A stretch of DNA of 5,518 bases from Pseudomonadota bacterium (GTDB lineage Bacteria > Pseudomonadota > Gammaproteobacteria > Pseudomonadales > Azotimanducaceae): NCBI GenBank assembly GCA_009936895.1, contig JAACDS010000239.1, positions 1-5,518 of the forward strand, given 5' to 3'. The position numbers were made by a program, and so were the translations under genes. How positions within the stretch are numbered: the first letter of the stretch is position 1; every line of letters starts with the position of its first letter. Positions 1-5,514 of the stretch are shown piece by piece. The notes below the pieces were generated by a model. The model had not been told where the DNA came from. It did no database searches and was given only the letters and a program-made list of their open reading frames with translations.

Positions 1-148
1 CCCGTTTGGTGCACTCCACATGCACAACGTCGATTTGAGCCGAACGCGCGAGCTCGACAAACTCATCCTGATCCGGATTGTTTTGACGGCGCAGTTCCCC
101 TTGTAAAAGCAAAGCCTTACCGCCGGCCTCTGGACGCTCAAATAACAT
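1..148 (-). CDS. hflX: HflX, ribosome-associated GTPase, N-terminal fragment (cut by window edge)
   Basis: HflX is a GTPase of the OBG-HflX superfamily that splits stalled or heat-damaged 70S ribosomes. Only the first 49 residues are present; the glycine-rich linker and G domain lie beyond position 1. The reading begins MLFERPEAGGKALLL and continues through LRRQNNPDQDEFVELARSA. This resembles the start of known HflX proteins (Escherichia begins MFDRYDAGEQAVLV), with the bulky-E/D-R opening, the A-L/V-L strand and a later F-x-E/S-L-A/V helix. The gene directly downstream of hfq is hflX in gammaproteobacteria, which supports the call. The ATG at 148-146 is the only plausible start, yet the bases before it (cccctttaaatattcccc) contain no Shine-Dalgarno sequence. 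The name rests on N-terminal similarity and gene order, not on the GTPase motifs. Confidence 0.88.
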   Translation of the reverse strand, partial: MLFERPEAGGKALLLQGELRRQNNPDQDEFVELARSAQIDVVHVECTKR

Positions 149-355
149 GGGGAATATTTAAAGGGGTTAATGCCACTGATATACAGTGGCACCGAATGAA
201 AAGAATTCAAGCCTCATGGCCCGTCGTGCCGGCGAGGGGATAGGGGATCACGGGGCTACTTCTGACGCTCTTACGCGCCTAGCTCGGACCTCAACCATCT
301 TGCTTGCCGATGCTTCACGGGCTTCATCTCGATCCATTTGCCATAGGCTCTCGGG
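149..355. other. Intergenic region between hfq and hflX, no convincing gene
   Basis: This 207-base gap separates the hfq stop from the hflX start. It contains a perfect inverted repeat (171-191), listed separately, and a tandem heptamer AGGGGAT at 235-241 and 242-248. The longest ATG reading I found on the minus strand is 29 codons (337-248), with no good ribosome site and no recognisable product. No hairpin followed by a T-run is visible, so I cannot place a classical intrinsic terminator for hfq. The gap is long compared with the tight packing of tsaE to miaA, which suggests that hflX expression is at least partly uncoupled from hfq translation. Confidence 0.6.
171..191. repeat. Perfect 8-bp inverted repeat with 5-base loop upstream of hflX
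   Basis: The arms TGCCACTG (171-178) and CAGTGGCA (184-191) are exact reverse complements, separated by ATATA. In the RNA of the gene strand the stem can gain two G-U pairs at its base. It lies 22 bases before the hflX start codon. The bases after the stem on that strand are attaacccctttaaa rather than a U-run, so it is a poor intrinsic terminator. It could be an mRNA processing or stabilising hairpin, an attenuator or a repressor operator; the sequence alone does not decide. It is not a LexA box, because the CTG and CAG half-sites are only 5 bases apart. Confidence 0.6.
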
Positions 356-610
356 CTAGTCGTGACCACTCAGGGTGACGTTCTTAGCGGGTACGACGGT
401 CGAAATGCCGTGTTTATAAACCATCTGGCTCACGGTATTTTTCAGTAAAATCACAAACTGGTCGAACGACTCTATTTGGCCTTGAAGCTTGATGCCATTG
501 ACCAAAAAAATCGATACCGGGATCTTTTCGCGGCGTAACGCGTTCAAGTAGGGATCTTGGAGGCCATGCCCCCGGGAAACGTTATTGTTATTGTTTTTTT
601 CTTCTTGCAT
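356..610 (-). CDS. hfq: RNA chaperone Hfq with an Asn-rich N-terminal extension
   Basis: Hfq forms an Sm-like hexamer that pairs small RNAs with mRNAs and acts in the cytoplasm. With the ATG at 610-608 the protein has 84 residues. The core is unmistakable: [12 protein letters not shown] (17-28), [15 protein letters not shown] (38-52, Sm1) and VSQMVYKH (60-67, Sm2). Numbering is offset by exactly 10 from Escherichia Hfq, so Q18, D19, F52, Y65, K66 and H67 match the proximal-face residues Q8, D9, F42, Y55, K56 and H57. Residue F35 replaces distal-face Tyr25, and K29 replaces rim Arg19. Residues 1-10 (MQEEK plus five Asn) are extra, and V11 (codon GTT) sits where the family's initiator Met normally lies. 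The C-terminal tail ends only about ten residues after the VVP of the core. A GTG at 616-614 would add two residues, but it lies only 3 bases from the AGGGGA ribosome site (620-625); the ATG lies 9 bases away and is preferred. Confidence 0.96.
   Translation of the reverse strand: MQEEKNNNNNVSRGHGLQDPYLNALRREKIPVSIFLVNGIKLQGQIESFDQFVILLKNTVSQMVYKHGISTVVPAKNVTLSGHD
581..598 (-). promoter_or_regulatory. (AAN)6 tract at the hfq start, candidate Hfq distal-face binding site
   Basis: Codons 5-10 of hfq read AAA AAC AAT AAC AAT AAC on the minus strand, six consecutive A-A-N triplets. They follow AAGAAG (606-601), which extends the tract as A-R-N in a shifted register. A-R-N or A-A-N repeats are the established RNA ligand of the Hfq distal face, and Escherichia Hfq is known to repress its own mRNA near the start site. 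The tract begins 12 bases after the A of the start codon, inside the ribosome footprint, so binding there could block initiation. The sequence is observed directly; the regulatory role is inference. Confidence 0.45.
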
Positions 611-619
611 CTGCACCTG

Positions 620-625
620 TCCCCT
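620..625 (-). promoter_or_regulatory. hfq ribosome binding site
   Basis: The minus strand reads AGGGGA, with nine bases to the ATG at 610 and only three to the GTG at 616. The spacing favours the ATG as the hfq start. No ribosome site or start codon is present at the usual Hfq start position (the GTT codon at 580-578), so the N-terminal extension appears to be translated. Confidence 0.6.
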
Positions 626-756
626 GGTTCTGTCAACGGCCTCGGGCGAAGAACTGCCTCGCCAAACGAATTTAGGTTCATCTCAACCGAGTTGAATCAC
701 CACACGCGAACGCTTCCTAAAGCACCCGCTGAGACGATCCGCGACTCTATTGAGTA

Positions 757-762
757 AGTATA
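757..762 (-). promoter_or_regulatory. Candidate -10 element of an hfq promoter
   Basis: The minus strand reads TATACT (762-757), five of six matches to the sigma-70 -10 consensus. It lies in the gap between miaA and hfq and would give a leader of roughly 140 bases. The best -35 match is TGTCCA (786-781), only three of six, with an 18-base spacer. Promoters serving hfq independently of the upstream genes are known in this cluster in Escherichia, so the location is sensible, but the weak -35 keeps this tentative. Confidence 0.35.
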
Positions 763-811
763 CCGTCAAAATCTTGCGCTTGGACAGATTTGATTAGAAT
801 GTCTAAGCAGT

Positions 812-1807
812 TCACAGCAATGCCGGACCAGGTGAGCGGGCATACGCGTTAAGCCCCTCCAGGACGGCATTTCGCGCATCCTCGGGATCATCCGATACCA
901 CGACATAGGCGTCTGACCACTTTCTCAACCAGGTAAGCTGCCGTTTGGCCAATTGCCGGGTGGCAGCGAGGCCTTGTTCAACGAATTCCGCGTGATCACA
1001 CTCCCCCAACAGATGCGCAATGGCCTGACGGTAACCCACTGCACGCATGGATGGCATGCCCCGGTGGAGACCCCCTCGGCCAACAAGGCCCTCAACCTCG
1101 GCCAAAGATCCCTGAAGCAGCATTTGCTCGAACCGCTGGCCAATACGTTGATGCAAAAGGCTCCGGTCCTTTGGCAACATGACTAGCGTCTGACTCTTAA
1201 GCCCCGTGCGTTCATGGAGGGTCCCGCCCGCATGGCTTGTCCATTGTTCGGACAGCGCGAAGCCTGTCGCGCGCGTCACGGCTAAGGCGCGCAGCAGCCG
1301 TTGGTGATTGTTGGGGTGAATAGCGACGGCGGCCCTCGGGTCAGACTGCAGCAGTTCAGCGTGCAGCGCAGCAGCCCCTTTTTTTTCCAGCTCTTGTTCC
1401 AGAACCGCCCGCATACCCGCGTCGGTGGGAGGAAGGTTGGCAATGCCTTCCAGCAAGCACTTGAGATACATCATGGTTCCGCCCACGACGACCGGTTTCT
1501 TGCCGTCGGCCACTGCCTGAAGAATAGCCGCATCCGCGTCCGCAACAAAATCCGCCGCCGAATACGTTTCGCTTGGGTCGCGGATATCGATCAACTTGTG
1601 GGGATAGGCCTGTAACTCTTCACTTGACGGTTTCGCCGTCCCTATGTCCATGCCCCGATATATCAAAGCCGAATCCGCACTGATCAACTGCGCACAATCT
1701 GGGCCACCCAGTGCATCTTGAACAGCCATCGCCACGCCGGTTTTACCAATAGCCGTCGGGCCGCAAATGATGAGTACCGATTCAATATCGGCGAGAGAAA
1801 AACTCAC
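812..1807 (-). CDS. miaA: tRNA dimethylallyltransferase MiaA
   Basis: MiaA transfers a dimethylallyl group to N6 of adenosine 37 in tRNAs that read codons beginning with U, the first step towards ms2i6A. Using the GTG at 1807 the protein has 331 residues, slightly longer than the 316 of Escherichia. Visible motifs are the P-loop GPTAIGKT (16-23), ISADSALIYRGMDIGTAKP (42-60) with the catalytic Asp, DIRDPSETYSAADF (74-87), GGTMMY (109-114), MRAVGYRQ (254-261) and ATRQLAKRQLTWLR (282-295). A GTG at 1816, directly abutting the mutL TAG stop, would add three residues but has no ribosome site. The GTG at 1807 has AGGTGG five bases upstream, overlapping the mutL stop, so it is preferred. This arrangement implies coupling of miaA translation to mutL termination. 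An A8 run lies at 1379-1386. The gene appears intact. Confidence 0.96.
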   Translation of the reverse strand: MSFSLADIESVLIICGPTAIGKTGVAMAVQDALGGPDCAQLISADSALIYRGMDIGTAKPSSEELQAYPHKLIDIRDPSETYSAADFVADADAAILQAVADGKKPVVVGGTMMYLKCLLEGIANLPPTDAGMRAVLEQELEKKGAAALHAELLQSDPRAAVAIHPNNHQRLLRALAVTRATGFALSEQWTSHAGGTLHERTGLKSQTLVMLPKDRSLLHQRIGQRFEQMLLQGSLAEVEGLVGRGGLHRGMPSMRAVGYRQAIAHLLGECDHAEFVEQGLAATRQLAKRQLTWLRKWSDAYVVVSDDPEDARNAVLEGLNAYARSPGPALL

Positions 1808-1812
1808 GACAG

Positions 1813-1818
1813 CCACCT
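1813..1818 (-). promoter_or_regulatory. miaA ribosome binding site overlapping the mutL stop codon
   Basis: The minus strand reads AGGTGG, which shares its first two bases with the mutL TAG stop and lies five bases before a GTG at 1807-1805. It overlaps the alternative GTG at 1816, which has no purine-rich sequence upstream. This decides the start in favour of 1807 and suggests that ribosomes ending mutL reinitiate at miaA. Confidence 0.55.
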
Positions 1819-3691
1819 ACTGGCCGCGAAGAAAAAGGCGATCAAGCTCAGCTAGATTTCGTCGAATGAACGTCGGTCTGCCATGGTTACACAGTCCGGC
1901 GTTTTCGGTCACTTCCATAGAGCGCAGCAGCGCGTTCATTTCCGTGATCGTGAGCTGACGGTTCGCCCGCACCGAACCCCGACACGCCAAGGTCGCGAGC
2001 ACATCGAAGTTCTTGCGCGTCACACTCTCGCCGGTGCCGAACTCGCCAAGCTCTCCAAGCAGATCCTGAACCATTTCCTGCACATTCGCCTTGGCCAGAA
2101 GCACCGGCACCTCTCGAACGACGATACTCGCTTGACCCATGCGCTCGACCACCAAGCCGGCTGCATCAAATTGCTCGGCACACTCTTCTGCCAGGTTCGC
2201 TTCTTGCTCACTGACATTAAAGGTCAGCGGCACGAGAAGGCGCTGCCGCACAATGCCATCTCTGGCCTGGGCCTCTTTCATTTGTTCATAAACAATACGC
2301 TCATGGGCCGCATGCATATCCACTATCACCAAACCTTGGCTGTTTTGCGCGAGAATATAAATGCCATGCAGTTGAGCAATGGCATAGCCCAGCGGATGAG
2401 CATCCTCTGACACCTGCTCGGCTGCCGTTTCATCCATATCAGCGGCCTGAGCTTGTACCGGCCAAGGGGAACGCTGTTCCTCCAATGCCGTCCTACGGTC
2501 ATCTAAACGGCGCTCGTGTTCATGCACAAGCTGCGCAAAACCGCCTGTTGGACCGGAAACCGGCGGACGACTGGACAAATCGAAGGGGCGCTGCTGTGAA
2601 AGCGATGAACGCCCGACGTCACTGCCGAACGCCGCATCCGTTGTGCTGGGCGCTGTTGGGTTATCCGACAACTGACCTGGACGGAGATCCCGTAATGCTC
2701 GGTTGAGGCTGGAGAAAATAAAGTCGTGAACCTGCCGCGCCTCCCGAAAGCGAACCTCATGTTTGGTCGGGTGGACATTGACGTCTACCCCATCCGCTGG
2801 AAGCTGCAAATAGAGAACGTAAACCGCATGACGACCATGAAACATCACATCGCTGTAGGCCTGGCGGATCGCGTGGCCCACCAGCTTGTCGCGGATAGCA
2901 CGTCCGTTAACGTAAAAGTACTGCTGATCCATTTGCCGGCGGTTGTGATGGGGCAGGCCCACCCAGCCAAACATGCGCAAATCGTGATTGGACTCGTCGA
3001 TATAAACTGAGTTTTCCACAAAATCTGGACTAAGCACCCGGGAGAGTCGATCAGCCGGATCACCAGAAGCTAGCCTGAGCGGGCGATTCACCCGTCCGGA
3101 ACTGCCGGCTTGACGGGCTTGGGCCAAGGAAAAACCGACATCCATATGAGCCAGGCTTAAACGGCGTAAAATCAGATCGATCTGGTTTATTTCGCTGCGC
3201 TCAGCCTTCAAGAATTTTCGTCGGGCGGGCGTGTTATAAAACAAATCTCGCACTTCTACCGTGGTGCCTTGCGGGTGCGCAATGGGCCCGGAAGCCTGGG
3301 TCTCACCGCCGTGGCTTTCGACAAACCACCCCCCGGCATCTGAGGATGTTGCGGAACTCAATTTGACCTTAGCCACAGACGCAACGCTGGCCAGTGCTTC
3401 ACCGCGAAATCCCAGGCTATTGATGCCGATCAAATCACCTGCATCACCAATTTTGCTGGTTGCGTGGCGCTGCAGCGCCAGGGGCAAATCGTCGGCATGA
3501 ATGCCGCCACCGTTATCGCGAACCCAAACCAAATCGACGCCGCCAGCCTCGGTTCTGACTTCAACCTCTTTCGCCCCGGCATCGATGCTGTTTTCTAACA
3601 GTTCTTTTACGATGGAAGCCGGGCGCTCAACCACCTCGCCGGCAGCAATCTGGTCGGCTACAAACGAACTTAATACTTTTACTCTGCTCAC
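1817..3691 (-). CDS. mutL: DNA mismatch repair protein MutL, endonuclease-type
   Basis: MutL links mismatch recognition by MutS to strand removal. The 624-residue protein has an N-terminal GHKL ATPase: QIAAGEVVERPAS (14-26), ELLENSIDAGA (30-40, with E30 and N34 matching catalytic E29 and N33 of Escherichia), RDNGGGI (58-64), HATSKI (76-81) and SLGFRGEALAS (92-102). The ribosomal S5-like subdomain follows, with VNGR (261-264) and VDVNVHPTKHEVRF (302-315). A low-complexity linker spans about 340-430. The C-terminal domain carries DMHAAHERIVYE (458-469), the metal-dependent nicking motif DQHA(X)2E(X)4E with M for Q, plus AC-R (569-571) and CNHGRPT (601-607). QRLLVPL (483-489) matches the beta-clamp-binding motif. 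The GTG start lies 4 bases after the amiB stop, with GAGG eight bases upstream inside the end of amiB, so translation is probably coupled. Confidence 0.98.
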   Translation of the reverse strand: MSRVKVLSSFVADQIAAGEVVERPASIVKELLENSIDAGAKEVEVRTEAGGVDLVWVRDNGGGIHADDLPLALQRHATSKIGDAGDLIGINSLGFRGEALASVASVAKVKLSSATSSDAGGWFVESHGGETQASGPIAHPQGTTVEVRDLFYNTPARRKFLKAERSEINQIDLILRRLSLAHMDVGFSLAQARQAGSSGRVNRPLRLASGDPADRLSRVLSPDFVENSVYIDESNHDLRMFGWVGLPHHNRRQMDQQYFYVNGRAIRDKLVGHAIRQAYSDVMFHGRHAVYVLYLQLPADGVDVNVHPTKHEVRFREARQVHDFIFSSLNRALRDLRPGQLSDNPTAPSTTDAAFGSDVGRSSLSQQRPFDLSSRPPVSGPTGGFAQLVHEHERRLDDRRTALEEQRSPWPVQAQAADMDETAAEQVSEDAHPLGYAIAQLHGIYILAQNSQGLVIVDMHAAHERIVYEQMKEAQARDGIVRQRLLVPLTFNVSEQEANLAEECAEQFDAAGLVVERMGQASIVVREVPVLLAKANVQEMVQDLLGELGEFGTGESVTRKNFDVLATLACRGSVRANRQLTITEMNALLRSMEVTENAGLCNHGRPTFIRRNLAELDRLFLRGQ

Positions 3692-3694
3692 AAT

Positions 3695-3703
3695 CTCACC
3701 CTC
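3695..3703 (-). promoter_or_regulatory. mutL ribosome binding site within the amiB stop region
   Basis: The minus strand reads GAGGGTGAG, whose TGA is the amiB stop, followed by ATT and the mutL GTG start (3691-3689). The GAGG core is eight bases from the start. The start codon is GTG rather than ATG, and no earlier in-frame start is needed because the protein begins exactly where the family does. Confidence 0.6.
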
Positions 3704-5093
3704 GCGGGATGTAAATGGTCTGCCCTACGCGTATGCGATCGCTAGACAGGCGGTTTCGTTTTTTCAGGGCTGACGAGGAAACGCCGTATCTGACGGCAAT
3801 CTCGGAAATCGTGTCTCCGCGACCGATGGTGTATCGAATCTCTTCCCTGCGCTCGGCAAGCCACGTCGCGGGTGGCGGATTCGCTCGCATAAACTCGGTA
3901 ATGCCTGACGTAATCGCCTTGCTCAGCTTGAGCTGGTGTGATGCTTGAGCCAATTTCTTCGCTTCACCGGGATTCGAAATAAAGCCGGTCTCGACGAGTA
4001 TTGACGGCATATCCGGAGACTTCAGGACCAAGAATGCCGCTTGCTCCACCTGCTTCTTATGCAGTTTCGTGACCTTACCAATGTTGCGAAGTACGGCTTC
4101 TCCGACTTGGATACTTTGACTGCGATTACCGTTCATTGACAGATCCAGCAGCACTTGGGCCAACATGGGGTCTTTGTCATCGAGACTCACATTACCCACG
4201 CCGCCCAGCATATCCGACTGATTTTCTCTCTCCGCCAACCATTTGGCCGTCTCACTGGTAGCGCCTCGATCAGACAGCGTATAAACAGACGCGCCGCTTA
4301 CCGACGCTTGCTTGAACGCATCAGCATGAATGGAGACAAAAAGATCCGCGCGTTTGTCCCGCGCCAAAGCCGTACGTTTGCGGTGGCCTAGGTAATAGTC
4401 GCCATCGCGAATCAAGAAGGCGTCGAATCCCTTTTGCTTTTTGATTTCATTTACCGTGCGCTGGGCTATCTGCAGCACCACATGCTTCTCTTGAATTTTA
4501 CGAGGCCCAAGTGCGCCGGGGTCCTCGCCGCCATGCCCGGCATCCACTGCAATCATCACGTCCCGACCCTTCGTGACCGTCGTGGGTGCGGGCCGAGGAC
4601 GTTGCTCAAATCTTGGCTTGGCTGTCTTTTTTGGAAAATAAAGATCCGTCACCAAGCGATGTCCATAGGGCGCAATGGGGGTCAGCGTAAAGGCTTTCGG
4701 CTTGAAGCCAACCTCCGCGTCAACGACGATTCGGTATCCGTCCTCGCGCCGACCGCCGCGCAAACCCTTGATATGCGTCAATTCCTTGGTCGAATTCAGG
4801 GAAAGGCTCGAACTGGGTTTTGCGCCTTTCACATCGATCACAATGCGATGAGGGTTCTGAAGTTCGAAAATGGAATATTTAGAGGCTTTGGAGGTGTCCA
4901 GTACCACCCGAATATAATCGGGGGCTTCGTGCGTGCGCACACCCTGAATCACATTGGCGTGGAGCATCGGTGCTGCCATCACCAACAGACACAGTCCGGC
5001 GATGTTACCCAGCCTAAGCAAACCGGACGCTGACCTTGCGCTGCATTTGCGCGACGAGATCAACCGGTTCTTCACTGGTTTGACTCGGCGCAT
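3696..5093 (-). CDS. amiB: N-acetylmuramoyl-L-alanine amidase AmiB (AMIN, Amidase_3, LysM)
   Basis: AmiB is a periplasmic zinc amidase that cleaves the stem peptide from muramic acid at the septum during cell separation. From the ATG at 5093 the product has 465 residues. A hydrophobic signal segment (about 31-46, IAGLCLLVMAAPMLHA, likely cut before N47) precedes an AMIN domain (about 48-150), a Pro/Arg-rich linker (about 157-172) and an Amidase_3 domain (about 178-403). Likely zinc ligands and catalytic residues are H187 (DAGHGGEDPGA), E202, H256 (SIHADAF) and E368 (VETGFISN). The insert around 292-328 is where related amidases hold the autoinhibitory helix released by EnvC-type activators. 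A LysM domain closes the protein (421-463), as in Escherichia AmiB but not AmiA or AmiC. The long reading overlaps tsaE by 80 bases and has a 24-residue basic leader; a TTG at 5021 would give a compact 22-residue signal peptide, so the start is uncertain. Confidence 0.94.
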   Translation of the reverse strand: MRRVKPVKNRLISSRKCSARSASGLLRLGNIAGLCLLVMAAPMLHANVIQGVRTHEAPDYIRVVLDTSKASKYSIFELQNPHRIVIDVKGAKPSSSLSLNSTKELTHIKGLRGGRREDGYRIVVDAEVGFKPKAFTLTPIAPYGHRLVTDLYFPKKTAKPRFEQRPRPAPTTVTKGRDVMIAVDAGHGGEDPGALGPRKIQEKHVVLQIAQRTVNEIKKQKGFDAFLIRDGDYYLGHRKRTALARDKRADLFVSIHADAFKQASVSGASVYTLSDRGATSETAKWLAERENQSDMLGGVGNVSLDDKDPMLAQVLLDLSMNGNRSQSIQVGEAVLRNIGKVTKLHKKQVEQAAFLVLKSPDMPSILVETGFISNPGEAKKLAQASHQLKLSKAITSGITEFMRANPPPATWLAERREEIRYTIGRGDTISEIAVRYGVSSSALKKRNRLSSDRIRVGQTIYIPRG

Positions 5094-5502
5094 GGAGACT
5101 CAACGAACCCTCCACAGTTGCCGGAGGTAACCAACCCGCGCCCTGCCCAGGCCACTCGACAAACTTAAAACCGGGACCGTCGAAAATCTCGTCGAACCCC
5201 AAAAACTCTAGCTCTTCGGGTGATTTCAGTCGATACAGATCAAAATGAAACACCTCACCCCGATCGGTTTGATAAGGTTCAAGCAGCGTATAGGTAGGGC
5301 TCTTCACCGCACCGCTGTGGTTCATCAAGCGCAGTATCCCGCGCACCAGGGTTGTCTTTCCTGCACCCAAATCACCGTGAAGATAGACGACGGCCGACTC
5401 ACCACAGAGCCGGCGAATGGCGTCATGCAGTTCGCCGCCAAAGGCTACCGTGGCCTTTTCATCGACCAAAATCCGATTCGATATATCGTCAACGCTAGGC
5501 AT
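5014..5502 (-). CDS. tsaE: tRNA threonylcarbamoyladenosine biosynthesis ATPase TsaE
   Basis: TsaE is the small P-loop ATPase that works with TsaB and TsaD to make t6A at position 37 of ANN-decoding tRNAs in the cytoplasm. The 162-residue product is close to the usual length of about 150-160. Motifs seen are Walker A GDLGAGKTT (43-51), VKSPTYTL (66-73), HFDLYRL (86-92), EELEFLG (96-102) and VEWP (115-118), all in family order. The ATG at 5502-5500 has GAGAGG six bases upstream. A TGA at 5515-5513 could be the stop of an upstream gene (nnr/yjeF is usual there), but too little sequence remains to tell. The 3' end overlaps the longest amiB reading by 80 bases. The final residues, from about 138, follow the family only loosely. 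Confidence 0.96.
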   Translation of the reverse strand: MPSVDDISNRILVDEKATVAFGGELHDAIRRLCGESAVVYLHGDLGAGKTTLVRGILRLMNHSGAVKSPTYTLLEPYQTDRGEVFHFDLYRLKSPEELEFLGFDEIFDGPGFKFVEWPGQGAGWLPPATVEGSLSLHAPSQTSEEPVDLVAQMQRKVSVRFA

Positions 5503-5508
5503 TCGTCG

Positions 5509-5514
5509 CCTCTC
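5509..5514 (-). promoter_or_regulatory. tsaE ribosome binding site
   Basis: The minus strand reads GAGAGG with a six-base spacer (CGACGA) to the tsaE ATG at 5502. This is a good match and fixes the start; no earlier in-frame start is visible before the window edge. Confidence 0.6.

Larger units (their letters stand above)
611..811. other. Intergenic region between miaA and hfq, likely hfq leader
   Basis: These 201 bases hold the candidate promoter and ribosome site of hfq and no supportable gene. Weak secondary structure is possible: TCAAC and GTTGA arms at 683-687 and 691-695 around a three-base loop, and a GGCGA/TCGCC pair of arms nearer hfq. No terminator is seen after miaA, so read-through transcription from miaA into hfq is likely alongside any local promoter. 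Confidence 0.5.

Noticed and set aside
171..191. The inverted repeat as a LexA (SOS) box.
   Set aside because: LexA boxes have CTG and CAG separated by ten bases; here the gap is five.
248..337. A 29-codon reading on the minus strand between hfq and hflX (MDRDEAREASASKM...).
   Set aside because: It has no clear ribosome site, no recognisable family and a length expected by chance; there is no evidence beyond an open frame.
149..355. An intrinsic terminator after hfq.
   Set aside because: No GC-rich stem followed by a T-run is present on the gene strand; the only strong stem lacks the T-run.
608..636. A perfect TTGACA (636-631) just upstream of hfq as a -35 promoter element.
   Set aside because: At 17 bases spacing the -10 would be CAGATG, overlapping the start codon and matching poorly; no usable -10 exists.
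557..757. A 66-codon plus-strand reading crossing the hfq start and leader.
   Set aside because: It is antisense to hfq, its FFFLHLHL stretch is only the complement of the A-rich hfq start, and no plus-strand promoter or ribosome site supports it.
774..800. A plus-strand promoter-like TAGAAT (795-800) that would drive antisense RNA into miaA.
   Set aside because: The -35 region at proper spacing is poor, and single -10-like hexamers are common in AT-rich gaps.
4434..5033. A 199-codon plus-strand reading opposite amiB, and similar ones opposite mutL (1883-2410) and miaA (1301-1615).
   Set aside because: They are shadows of strongly conserved minus-strand genes, with no coherent domains of their own.
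5021..5093. A Tat export signal in the AmiB leader, since some amidases use Tat.
   Set aside because: No twin-arginine consensus precedes the hydrophobic segment; the nearest is SRKCSAR, and LysM-bearing AmiB is a Sec substrate in Escherichia.
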